From positions 1 to 11,599 of the forward strand of contig CAYMKI010000110.1 of NCBI GenBank assembly GCA_964390695.1: DNA of 11,599 nucleotides. The letters are read 5' to 3'. Positions 1-7,358 of this stretch are shown here, piece after piece; the stretch's first letter is position 1, and each line of letters opens with the position of its first letter. The DNA comes from CAWACC01 sp964390695. GTDB lineage: Bacteria > Chlamydiota > Chlamydiia > Chlamydiales > Parachlamydiaceae. A program made the translations under genes and the position numbers. The notes below the pieces were generated by a model. It saw nothing but the letters and a program-made list of their open reading frames with translations. It searched no databases and was not told where the DNA came from.

Positions 1-5
1 AAAGT

Positions 6-50
6 GTTACCTATGTATGTGAATCAAAATGTTACCTATGTGTGTGAATC
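6..50. repeat. Two 20-bp near-identical motifs, possible transposon end
   Basis: The motif GTTACCTATGTATGTGAATC at 6-25 recurs at 31-50 with a single change (GTGTGTG in place of GTATGTG), a spacing of 25 bp. Repeated terminal and subterminal motifs of this kind are typical of IS21-like element ends, and the GTTACCTATGT core resembles such ends as I remember them. No transposase reading frame is visible in the window, so the element body would have to lie to the left, beyond the edge. It could instead be an unrelated short tandem repeat. Confidence 0.35.
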
Positions 51-211
51 GTACCCCTTCGTGTCTTTCTGTCTTTGTGTTGAATTCTTCCAGACTCATG
101 AGTTCAAATTCATGTGATGAATTCCAGTTCCTAAGACATCTCAGCGGGAATTTCAAAATCTCTTCGACACATGCTTGCCAAGTTCAACGAAATACAACAA
201 AGGTAAGTGGG

Positions 212-1210
212 TTACATTTTTTTTAAGTATGCCCCTGCAAACTGCATGACTTTTCCACAGGACGCGTAAACGAATTGCAATGGCCATTTCCAATTCGCCG
301 TACTTGAAGGCCCAAAAGACTTGCGCGCACAGATGACACCGGCGCAGTCATTACTTGGAGGTTGTGGGTTGACAACATAACCATATTGGACATAACCTAT
401 CCACAGTATTGTTTTATCGGTCGCATTGCCTACACGTACCATTTCACCTGCTGACCAATTATAAAGCTTTATTTTATTGCCTGACTTGGCGCAGACCATG
501 AATGCGTCGACCAGTGTATCGATAAGCTCGGAGACTTGGATGATCTGACGCCGGTTTTTTCTAGCTTCTTTTCCGAAATTTTCTGTAGCTAAGCTTATAT
601 TTTCAGTAGGATGAGCGGAAGATTTACTATCCTCATGCTCATCTGAATAATCTCCATAAGCTTTTTTATCCTCTTCTTCAACGAGCTTCGACTGCTCCTC
701 AAAATCCTCACCCATGCCAATAGGTTGTGTCTTTAAACATACCCAATGGGACCTTTGCAGACATCTCACGGCCCCTCTTTGTTCTGGACATAATAAAGAA
801 ACATTTTCAGAATGAAAATCTGTTATGGGAGATTGAAATAGTCTTTCGATTTTCTTTATGATATTTAATTGAACGACTTCTTCCTCCCCGTTTGGTTTCA
901 TCACCGTAACTTGTTCAGGGACGAAAGTCAGCCGTGCGCCCTCTTCAATGATCCTATAGGCTTCTCTGGGGATAGGTATTTCATCGCTAATCTTTATCAC
1001 CTTGACATATTTTTTCCAATCTTCTACCCCATATATTTGCGGATATTTGAGGCGTAACATTTCAAGATAATTCTTGTCTTCCGCTAAGGCAACCCAGTTT
1101 TTACTGACTAATGCCAAGGAGTCGAGATCTGTGCTGGCATGAATAAAAATAAGACGTCCAATTTCTGCGGGCAGAATTCCTACTCCAAAATCTACCCCCT
1201 GAACTTCCAC
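212..1210 (-). CDS. F-box domain protein, chlamydial expanded family, likely host-directed
   Basis: A 332-residue protein with an F-box at its very N-terminus. Residues about 12-58 follow the F-box pattern: LPAEIGRLIF, then a DLDSLALVSKNW segment, then a stretch ending in YLEMLRLKYP. F-box proteins recruit substrates to Skp1-Cullin-F-box ubiquitin ligases, a eukaryotic machinery, so a bacterial copy suggests a secreted effector. The remainder has landmarks I remember from a large Parachlamydiaceae family: WKKY plus a proline-rich EIPIP segment after the F-box, a central SHWVCLKT block, an acidic linker around 170-200, and a C-terminal AGVICARKSFG block close to the usual GVA..RK motif. No signal peptide or membrane segment is seen. 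The start is a GTG with no convincing Shine-Dalgarno and no in-frame ATG upstream before a stop, so the N-terminus is uncertain and the gene could be 5'-trimmed. The F-box itself appears complete. Confidence 0.7.
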   Translation of the reverse strand: MEVQGVDFGVGILPAEIGRLIFIHASTDLDSLALVSKNWVALAEDKNYLEMLRLKYPQIYGVEDWKKYVKVIKISDEIPIPREAYRIIEEGARLTFVPEQVTVMKPNGEEEVVQLNIIKKIERLFQSPITDFHSENVSLLCPEQRGAVRCLQRSHWVCLKTQPIGMGEDFEEQSKLVEEEDKKAYGDYSDEHEDSKSSAHPTENISLATENFGKEARKNRRQIIQVSELIDTLVDAFMVCAKSGNKIKLYNWSAGEMVRVGNATDKTILWIGYVQYGYVVNPQPPSNDCAGVICARKSFGPSSTANWKWPLQFVYASCGKVMQFAGAYLKKM

Positions 1211-1304
1211 GGGTTCTTTTTTTTGAGTATATAAATCAGTTAATAACGATTACATGACATGCATTTTACCCTTCCTTAATTTTATGCAACTGTTAATAAA
1301 GTAA

Positions 1305-1339
1305 AGGTAAAACCTCTCGCTACGCTCGAGATTTTACCT
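1305..1339 (-). terminator. Hairpin downstream of rsmB, candidate terminator
   Basis: AGGTAAAA (1305-1312) pairs with TTTTACCT (1332-1339), and TCTCG (1315-1319) pairs with CGAGA (1327-1331). This leaves a 2-nt CC bulge and a 7-nt loop. It lies about 40 bp past the rsmB stop in the direction of rsmB transcription and is followed on that strand by a T-rich but interrupted stretch. It may terminate the MNIO-DUF2063-rsmB operon. Its layout, AT-rich outer stem and CG-rich inner stem, also resembles the hairpins in the dispersed repeat further right, so it may instead be a palindromic repeat element. Confidence 0.4.
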
Positions 1340-1379
1340 CAATTCATGCCTAGTTTGTAAATTTCCTCAATACCGAGAC

Positions 1380-2720
1380 TCAAAGAACTTTTTTTAAGAT
1401 GGCCGCATACCCGCCATCCCAACCATCGAGGTTGGGAAACACAGTTTTTTGCCAGATGAGATGCAAGCCCAAGGACTGGCTAAGAGAAGCGACTAGCTTC
1501 TCATTTTCCTCAGGTAGAATGCTGCAGGTCATGTACCATATTTCCCCTTGAGGCCCAAGCAATCCTGCCGCATGGCGGATCAAAGCACTTTGAACGGCCT
1601 CTAAACTGCGGGTATTGGCTTCGCTTAAACGCCAGCGGGCTTCAGGGCGTTTATTTAATACTCCCGTATTGCTGCAGGGAGCATCGATGAGGATTACATC
1701 AAAAGGTACGGTAGAGGTATAAACCTGCCCCGGTGAACAGTTGAGTTCCACCTTCAGCTGATATTTGGTGATATTTTCTCGCAACAACCGCATCTTTCCC
1801 TCGGAGACATCGTTCGCATATAAATTTGCCGAAGGAAAGCGATCGTGCACGGCTAATAACTTGCCTCCAGGCGCGGCGCATAGATCCAAAATGCGCCCGG
1901 GAGCAGCATGCTGCCATTGCTCGCCCAGCTGCTGCATCAAGAACGCAGGCGTCAGGTTTTGGATGTAGTAATCGGGAGAATGGATCAGCTCGGCAAAATG
2001 CCCCTGATCCTGCAGCATCCCCATTAGCGGCTCGTGATGCACTATCCGAACCGAAGGCAGCGGATGGGCTTCAAATTGGGCTTTAGAGCGAATTCTAAAC
2101 AGCAGCGGTGCTGGCTGGTTGCCGGCTTCTAAGACTTCTTTGGCCTTTTCCAAAGAACATACGTCCAATAGCTTTTGAATATAATAAAGCGGATAGGAAT
2201 AGCGCACACTGAGCTCTTCGACGGAATCTCCTGTAGGCTGTGCAGGAGGATATTGGATAAGCTTGCGTAAAATAGCATTCAAGAAAGCACTGAAGGGCCG
2301 GCTAGCGACATGCTTGGCCAACTCGACACTCTCGTGCAGAGCTGCATAGCTGGGTATTTTATCCATGAAGCAACATTGATATATGCCCATGCGCACTAAT
2401 AGGCGCTCGTTAGCCTTCAAACTGAGCTTTTTCTTGCTTGCCAGACTTTCAGCGATATAATCTAAAGTTAAGGCTCTCCTTATACAGCCATAACACAGCT
2501 CCTGAACAAAACGGTAATCGGCATCGGAAGGATGCGCCGCCGCTTTCCACGCCTCCAGCTCCTGCGCGGCGTAGCTCTTGCCTTCGCATGACGTCTTTAA
2601 AATTTTCCAAGCAGTTTTGCGCGCAGAAGGTTGCTGGCGGTCAAGATTCCTCGAGGGCGAGCCACCGGTAGACGATCCATTCTTGGAACCACAGGTGGAG
2701 GTGGTTTTGGGCTTCTTCAT
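1380..2720 (-). CDS. rsmB: 16S rRNA (cytosine-967-C5)-methyltransferase RsmB
   Basis: RsmB transfers a methyl group from S-adenosylmethionine to C5 of cytosine 967 (E. coli numbering) in 16S rRNA. The N-terminal part is the NusB-like RNA-binding domain, beginning at SARKTAWKIL and including the ASRPFSAFLNAILRK helix. The C-terminal part is the Rossmann methyltransferase: the SAM-binding loop LDLCAAPGG, the acidic YANDVSEGKM strand, motif IV IDAPCSNTG with its cysteine, and motif VI MTCSILPEEN with the catalytic cysteine. It ends in the family's typical DG.DGGYAAILKK. I chose the ATG at 2720 (446 residues) because AAGGA sits 7 bp upstream. An in-frame TTG at 2765 (461 residues) lacks this support. 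The first 80 bp overlap the DUF2063 gene, and the Ser/Gly/Lys-rich leader encoded there has no counterpart in the family core. Last gene of a three-gene operon. Confidence 0.93.
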   Translation of the reverse strand: MKKPKTTSTCGSKNGSSTGGSPSRNLDRQQPSARKTAWKILKTSCEGKSYAAQELEAWKAAAHPSDADYRFVQELCYGCIRRALTLDYIAESLASKKKLSLKANERLLVRMGIYQCCFMDKIPSYAALHESVELAKHVASRPFSAFLNAILRKLIQYPPAQPTGDSVEELSVRYSYPLYYIQKLLDVCSLEKAKEVLEAGNQPAPLLFRIRSKAQFEAHPLPSVRIVHHEPLMGMLQDQGHFAELIHSPDYYIQNLTPAFLMQQLGEQWQHAAPGRILDLCAAPGGKLLAVHDRFPSANLYANDVSEGKMRLLRENITKYQLKVELNCSPGQVYTSTVPFDVILIDAPCSNTGVLNKRPEARWRLSEANTRSLEAVQSALIRHAAGLLGPQGEIWYMTCSILPEENEKLVASLSQSLGLHLIWQKTVFPNLDGWDGGYAAILKKVL

Positions 2721-3528
2721 AAAGAGATCCTTGCTGCTTTTCCAGCCACTGACATAAGTTTTCAATGGTCGTTCCGCTGCTTATAAGCTTCAGAACCCTG
2801 AATTCCGCTTCGGGAATTTCGTTCCATTGTATATCGTTATGAACATTACGGAAAAGCACAAAGTGGTATTTTTTTTCCTTTGGCAAGGCCGGAAACTCAT
2901 GCTCAATCCAATACTCCGGCTCTTGCTTTAGAAATTCAACTCTAAACGAGAACAAATCGTAATCCAACGAAAATAAGTGGATGTGCTCCTGCAAGGCGAT
3001 TTTTTTGTCTAGCAGACTAGTGATATCTCCAGAATCAGGCAAAGAAGACTGCAAAATAGGCGTTTTTTGCCCGGTGCAAAAACTGTGGCTAAAGGCCCAA
3101 TCGACTTTCGCAGCATCCAAAACTAAGGGCTTGTCATTTTCATTATATTCGGATTCTATCCATGCGGGCAAGGCATGGCCAAGCTCATTTAATGACCAAT
3201 GCGTAGGGGGATATTTGACTAAATAAGGTATGGCAATCAACCTGTTGAAATCATGGTATCCAAACAACCTAGTCACCAAAGGAAAGGTCTCATGCATAAT
3301 ATCCAACAATCGCCACCAGTACTGCTGATTATATATTTGGATGCGCTGCGCCGGCCTAAGAGTAGGACTGGGCTGGATATAATCACAAGCCTCAATTTCC
3401 ATGGGCTGACCCGAGGGGGAAATGGGATTCATGCGACTATCTTCATCGATAGGCCTTGAGATGATCCTGCCAAACCACTGTTGTATCTTGAGAAGCTTGA
3501 CAGGTACTTTAGAATCATACTCTAACAT
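2641..3528 (-). CDS. DUF2063 protein, MNIO partner (BufC-like)
   Basis: A 295-residue protein whose residues about 10-125 match the DUF2063 (putative DNA-binding) domain: an N-terminal helix with IQQWFGRII, then RIQIYNQQYWWRLLDIMHE, a TFPLVTRLFGYHDFNRL block, and a YPPTHWSLNELGHALPAWI block. These proteins nearly always sit beside DUF692 enzymes and are thought to act as the peptide-recognition partner. In bufferin pathways this partner is called BufC. The following LDAAKVDWAFSHSF segment also fits. The C-terminal 170 residues, a mixed alpha/beta region, are less conserved. The ATG at 3528 lies 14 bp past the stop of the MNIO gene, and the 3' end overlaps rsmB by 80 bp, so the three genes form one transcription unit. 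No membrane segments are seen. Direct DNA binding, suggested by the old domain name, is doubtful. Confidence 0.82.
   Translation of the reverse strand: MLEYDSKVPVKLLKIQQWFGRIISRPIDEDSRMNPISPSGQPMEIEACDYIQPSPTLRPAQRIQIYNQQYWWRLLDIMHETFPLVTRLFGYHDFNRLIAIPYLVKYPPTHWSLNELGHALPAWIESEYNENDKPLVLDAAKVDWAFSHSFCTGQKTPILQSSLPDSGDITSLLDKKIALQEHIHLFSLDYDLFSFRVEFLKQEPEYWIEHEFPALPKEKKYHFVLFRNVHNDIQWNEIPEAEFRVLKLISSGTTIENLCQWLEKQQGSLYEEAQNHLHLWFQEWIVYRWLALEES
2728..2732 (-). promoter_or_regulatory. Shine-Dalgarno that fixes the rsmB start
   Basis: On the minus strand AAGGA stands 7 bp before the ATG at 2720, inside the end of the DUF2063 gene. The longer reading would start at a TTG (2765) with nothing comparable upstream. 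This favours translational coupling, with ribosomes finishing the DUF2063 gene reinitiating on rsmB. Confidence 0.55.
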
Positions 3529-3542
3529 ACAAAACTCGCCCT

Positions 3543-4424
3543 TTAATTACCTGCACAGAGAGGTTCTAATTTTTTTCCCTTGGGGGCCTTTTTCTCTATC
3601 TGAGCTTGGAATTTTTTAGCTTTCTTAGCTTCTTCCCAGGTTTCCTGCACGCAAATAAAATTATCGTCCCATTCCAACAACGTAGAGACACCGCAGGTCT
3701 TAGGATATACCTCGGCGTATATTTGCCACACTTCATCTTTGACATAGTTGTCGTGCGTATCTAGCACATAATCGCCGCAATCGGTATGTCCAGCCAAATG
3801 GATTTGCAACACTCTTTCCAGAGGCAAATGGCTATAATAATGCTTGGGATCAAAACCGTGGTTCCTGCTGGAAACGTAGATATTGTTGACATCCAGCATC
3901 ATATAGATATCGGCTTTTTCGACCACCGCAGAATAAAACTCCCACTCGGTCATCTCGTCATTTCTATAAGAGACATAGGAGGACAGGTTTTCCAAAGCAA
4001 ACGGCAGCTCTAAATAGTCCTGTACTATGCGAGCTCTTTCCGCCACATAATTAATGACTTCTTTGGTATAAGGCAGCGGCAGCAGATCGTGATAATGAGC
4101 TCCAGGCAACCTTCCCCAACACAAATGATCCGAAATCCAGGGGGTTTTGGTTATCTTGGCCAAAGCCTTGAGCTTTTTTAAGTAATTGAAATCTAATGGA
4201 TCAGGGCTTCCTATAGCCAAAGAAACGCCATGCTGCACAACTTTATAGCGGTCGAGTATTCTTTCTAAATGCGCTAATGGCTTGCCACCTTCCACCATGA
4301 AATTTTCGCTGATAATTTCAAACCAATCTATCGCCGGCTGATGGGTGAAAATATCCTCGTAATGAGGAATGCGCAACCCAATGCCTATGCCTAAATTGGG
4401 AAGATGTTTTGCGTTTTTTGCCAT
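3543..4424 (-). CDS. DUF692 family multinuclear non-haem iron-dependent oxidase (MNIO, BufB-like)
   Basis: A 293-residue TIM-barrel enzyme of the DUF692/MNIO family, which uses two or three iron ions to modify residues, mostly cysteines, in ribosomally made peptides. The family's conserved blocks are all present in order: FEIISENFMVEGG (35-47), QHGVSLAIGS with H65, SDH with D99/H100, LPLPYTKE (115-122), ENLSSY with E145, LLDVNNIYVS with D178 and N180, IHLAGH with H209 and H213, LDTHDNYV with D222 and H224, and LLEWDDN with E251 and D253. No metal-site residue appears to be lost, so it should be active. The length is normal, with a lysine-rich tail after about 265. The start ATG has a GGGG-type Shine-Dalgarno 8 bp upstream. 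It is the first gene of the MNIO-DUF2063-rsmB operon. No precursor peptide gene is visible before, between or after the pair. Confidence 0.88.
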   Translation of the reverse strand: MAKNAKHLPNLGIGIGLRIPHYEDIFTHQPAIDWFEIISENFMVEGGKPLAHLERILDRYKVVQHGVSLAIGSPDPLDFNYLKKLKALAKITKTPWISDHLCWGRLPGAHYHDLLPLPYTKEVINYVAERARIVQDYLELPFALENLSSYVSYRNDEMTEWEFYSAVVEKADIYMMLDVNNIYVSSRNHGFDPKHYYSHLPLERVLQIHLAGHTDCGDYVLDTHDNYVKDEVWQIYAEVYPKTCGVSTLLEWDDNFICVQETWEEAKKAKKFQAQIEKKAPKGKKLEPLCAGN

Positions 4425-4605
4425 ATATCAGACCCCTTTTTCCTCTTAAAAAGTGCTTCCCGTTTACAGGGCACAACCTTAGGATAAAGGAAGATGCAAA
4501 ATTAAATCTATAACTTTATCAAATTTTTTAATTCCCTCTTTTGTAGAATTAATTTTTTTAGTATACACATCGTATACACCCAATAGGATCAACTAGGATT
4601 TACTC
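4425..4605. promoter_or_regulatory. Divergent control region between the MNIO operon and the cbb3 oxidase operon
   Basis: These 181 bp of AT-rich DNA separate two operons transcribed away from each other, so both promoters must lie here unless transcription enters from elsewhere. On the plus strand a loose pair TTGTAG (4541-4546) and TATACA (4562-4567) with a 15-bp spacer could serve as -35/-10, and TAGAAT (4544-4549) is another possible -10. None is a strong match. An AGGA at 4596-4599 before the ccoN ATG is a usable ribosome binding site. No good candidate stands out on the minus strand, and I see no peptide-encoding frame here. Confidence 0.4.
4561..4577. promoter_or_regulatory. Paired GTATAC sites upstream of ccoN, possible operator
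   Basis: GTATACAC at 4561-4568 is repeated exactly at 4572-4579. The core GTATAC is its own reverse complement, so the pair is both a direct and an inverted repeat with a 5-bp gap. The 11-bp offset is close to one helical turn. It sits about 30 bp before the ccoN start, overlapping the candidate -10. It could bind a dimeric regulator, for instance one sensing oxygen or redox state, but it does not match the FNR/Anr box and the regulator is unknown. Confidence 0.3.
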
Positions 4606-6063
4606 ATGACCTACTCTGCAGCCTCAAGCGTTAAATATGACGACTTTCCTGTCAAATTAATGCTCTACCCTTCCATCTTCTTTCTCGTAATGGGAATGTT
4701 CTTCGGCGTTTTTATCGCATTTAACGCCTTTGTATGGCCCGATTATTTTTCTGGCCAATATATGCATTTCGGTGTCGTCAGGCCCGTGCATGTGACCAAC
4801 GTGACCTTACTATGGCTGCTGTCGTGCAATATCGGGCTTTTCTATTATTTTGTGCCGCGCTTATGCGGAACGCCTTTATGGAGCACAACCTTGGCTAAAT
4901 GCTCCGCCGGACTGTGGTGGTTTTCCTTGATCATCGGAAATTACTCCTATCCCTTAGGCACCAACTTCGGCTGGGAATACGCCGAGCTGCCGGTATGGGT
5001 GTCCATATTTCCTACCAAAATCCTCTTCACCATAGCTTGGCTGATGGTGGTGACGAATATTTTCATGACCATTGCCCATAGAAAATACGAAAAAATGTAT
5101 GTCTCACTCTGGTATACCATGGGCACCATGATCTGGACAACCTTTACGGTCGTCGTCGGCTATTATGTCTTGAATTTGATTCCTATGGGGATTTCTCGGG
5201 TCAACCTGAGCTTCTTCTATGTGCACAACTTGGTTGGCCTGATCTTCACCCCTATGGGATTGGCCCAAGCCTATTACTTTTTGCCCAAATTGGCCAATAC
5301 GCCGATTTACAGTCATAAATTATCGATGATCGGTTTTTGGACTATTGCGTTTATCTACGCCTGGATCGGCGCACATCATATGATCCATGGCCCGCAGTCG
5401 CAATGGCTGCAAACCACCGCCATAGTATTTTCCATGTGGCTGTTCATTCCTGTATGGACAGTCGTGACGAATTTATTTGCCACCCTGAAACCCAACTGGG
5501 AGGCTTACACCCAAAGCCCTCCCATCCGATTCATCCTGATGGGCACTCTCTTCTATTTATTGACCTGCGTGCAAGGCCCTTTAATGGCTTTGCGCAATAT
5601 CAATGAAATCACCTCCAAAACAGACTGGGTGATCGGACATTCGCATATCTCGCTTTATGGCACGTTCACTTATTTTGCCATAGCTGGCGTCTACCAATGC
5701 ATTCCGGTGATTACAAAAAAACCGATTTGGTCCTCCACCCTATCCGAATGGCATTTCAATCTCAACTTGCTGGGCAGCGTGCCTTTTATGCTGTCTCTAT
5801 GGATTGGTGGTTTTTTACAAGGCATGCAATGGGCCACTTGGGCCAATGGCACCACCTATGAGGAATTCCATAACAACCTCACCTTGCTGTCATTTTTACA
5901 AACGGTGGCAGATATGCGCATCTGGTGGATCTTCAGAGGTATCGGCGGTGTCATCATTCTCTTTGGAAATATTTTATTTGCCATCAACATGTTCAATACC
6001 ATCATTTTAACCCCAACAAACAGCGAAAAAACCTCACTCTCTAATTCAAAGGTATCCGCATGA
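4606..6063 (+). CDS. ccoN: cbb3-type cytochrome c oxidase subunit I (CcoN)
   Basis: Catalytic subunit of the high-affinity cbb3 haem-copper oxidase. It reduces oxygen to water and pumps protons across the inner membrane. At 485 residues it has the normal length, with about twelve hydrophobic membrane helices. Ligands are all present: H62 in RPVHVTNVT and H347 for low-spin haem b, H345 for haem b3 (GHSH motif), and H207 (YVHN), H257 and H258 (GAHH) for CuB. Y251 sits where cbb3 oxidases have the tyrosine cross-linked to a CuB histidine. From memory, this numbering nearly coincides with that of the Pseudomonas stutzeri protein. The TDWVIGHSH and NLNLLGS blocks also fit cbb3 rather than aa3 oxidases. 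First gene of the operon; its stop overlaps the ccoO start by 4 bp (ATGA), which indicates translational coupling. Confidence 0.95.
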   Translation: MTYSAASSVKYDDFPVKLMLYPSIFFLVMGMFFGVFIAFNAFVWPDYFSGQYMHFGVVRPVHVTNVTLLWLLSCNIGLFYYFVPRLCGTPLWSTTLAKCSAGLWWFSLIIGNYSYPLGTNFGWEYAELPVWVSIFPTKILFTIAWLMVVTNIFMTIAHRKYEKMYVSLWYTMGTMIWTTFTVVVGYYVLNLIPMGISRVNLSFFYVHNLVGLIFTPMGLAQAYYFLPKLANTPIYSHKLSMIGFWTIAFIYAWIGAHHMIHGPQSQWLQTTAIVFSMWLFIPVWTVVTNLFATLKPNWEAYTQSPPIRFILMGTLFYLLTCVQGPLMALRNINEITSKTDWVIGHSHISLYGTFTYFAIAGVYQCIPVITKKPIWSSTLSEWHFNLNLLGSVPFMLSLWIGGFLQGMQWATWANGTTYEEFHNNLTLLSFLQTVADMRIWWIFRGIGGVIILFGNILFAINMFNTIILTPTNSEKTSLSNSKVSA

Positions 6064-7358
6064 GCCAAGGAAAAGGGTCTTTTTTTCAACATCTCGATAA
6101 ATCCGCCGTCTTAACTATCCTGGGCGTCATCCTCTTGTTCTCCGCTTCAGTCGTCGTGGTCTTAATCTCCCCTAACTACATCGACCCTACCTGGACTCAG
6201 CCCAGCAGCCAATATCAAGTCCAAATACACGAGGTCTCCGATCCGCACCTCTACTTCGGCACCACCTACCAGGGAAATACCGCCCTGCAAGCTGTCTATC
6301 ACCTAAAGGCAAACCGCACCCTATTGGCATTCCAGGAATCCGAGACGGTACGCATCGTCGCACCGGACGATCTCCAGCCTTATATCACCAAACACAATGA
6401 CCCTATCTTGAAGCTGACTTCCACCCTGCTGCTTTTGCGCAAGCCTCAAAATTCACCTCGCTTCAACGCCCTCAGCCAGGCAGATACCATCCGCCAAGCA
6501 TGGCAGGCCTCCTGGGAGGCTCAGCACCCAGATTGGAAAGAAAAGCATCTCATACGGCCCGAGTTGGAAATTCTAGAACTTTATCCCGTTGACAGCGCTG
6601 AAGCTTTCGCCATCGCCCCCGTGGATACCGCCTTGGAAAACTGGGTGGATAAAGGCCGTTTTGAATTAATCGCCTGGCCTTCCCCCGAGCCGTATTCCAC
6701 TGCAGAAGGGTGCATCTATATCCATAACCCCCAAGAATACCGCCTGCAACAAGTAAAATTCGGCGATGCCGTGAAATGGCAGTACGATCCCAACGGCGAA
6801 CCCATCACCTCTCTCGAACAACTGCAAAAACACCCCTTGATTTTTAAATCCCGAGAGGAACTGATCCGCGAAGGTGAACACCTATTTGCCGTGGAGGGCT
6901 GCTGGTACTGCCACACTATGCAAACACGCACGCTTATCCAAGATGTCGTCCTTAATGGTTCTGCTGCCTATCCCGCGCCCCCTTCTTCTGCCAACGAATA
7001 TATCTATGAACATATCACCTTTCCAGGCACCAAACGCAATGGACCCGATCTTTCCCGCGTAGGCATCAAAAGACCCAGCAGAGATTGGCACCGCGGTCAT
7101 TTTTGGTCGCCTAAAACAGCTAGCGAAGGCTCTATCATGCCGGCCTTTAAACACTTTTTCGATAACGATCCCCGTGGAATTACCCCTTCGGTGAATATTC
7201 CCAACCATAAATTTGAAGCCATGTACCAGTATTTGATGACCAAAGGCACGCGCATCACTCCGCCTACACAAGCTTGGTGGAATGGCAAAGATCCCATCGA
7301 CACCAAAGCCATCATCGAAGGTAAAAAAACTATAGCTACTAGTAAAGAGGGGATATGA
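6060..7358 (+). CDS. ccoO: cbb3-type oxidase cytochrome c subunit (CcoO), enlarged form
   Basis: Membrane-anchored c-type cytochrome that hands electrons to CcoN. One N-terminal membrane helix (about 15-36) anchors it, with the rest periplasmic. The CcoO signature is clear: haem-binding EGCWYCH (C281, C284, H285), then a PGTKRNGPDLSRVG block (322-335), RDWHRGH (341-347), and SIMPAF with M360 as the likely sixth haem ligand. A typical CcoO has about 200 residues and its CxxCH near residue 70. This one has 432, with about 210 extra residues between anchor and haem. Within that insert, EGCIYIH at 216-222 mirrors EGCWYCH but has isoleucine in place of the second haem-attaching cysteine, so it looks like a decayed haem site. 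The 50-200 region has no domain I recognise. ATGA overlaps link it to ccoN upstream and the next gene downstream. Confidence 0.9.
   Translation: MSQGKGSFFQHLDKSAVLTILGVILLFSASVVVVLISPNYIDPTWTQPSSQYQVQIHEVSDPHLYFGTTYQGNTALQAVYHLKANRTLLAFQESETVRIVAPDDLQPYITKHNDPILKLTSTLLLLRKPQNSPRFNALSQADTIRQAWQASWEAQHPDWKEKHLIRPELEILELYPVDSAEAFAIAPVDTALENWVDKGRFELIAWPSPEPYSTAEGCIYIHNPQEYRLQQVKFGDAVKWQYDPNGEPITSLEQLQKHPLIFKSREELIREGEHLFAVEGCWYCHTMQTRTLIQDVVLNGSAAYPAPPSSANEYIYEHITFPGTKRNGPDLSRVGIKRPSRDWHRGHFWSPKTASEGSIMPAFKHFFDNDPRGITPSVNIPNHKFEAMYQYLMTKGTRITPPTQAWWNGKDPIDTKAIIEGKKTIATSKEGI

Noticed and set aside
94..103. 10-bp palindrome ACTCATGAGT
   Set aside because: Isolated, with no second copy and no promoter context. 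Expected by chance in a window of this size.
29..226. 65-residue plus-strand frame starting in the left-edge repeats
   Set aside because: No ribosome site, no recognisable domain, and it begins inside the repeated motif. Most likely chance.
1826..2086. Plus-strand frames opposite rsmB
   Set aside because: Composition follows the codon bias of rsmB read backwards. No independent support.
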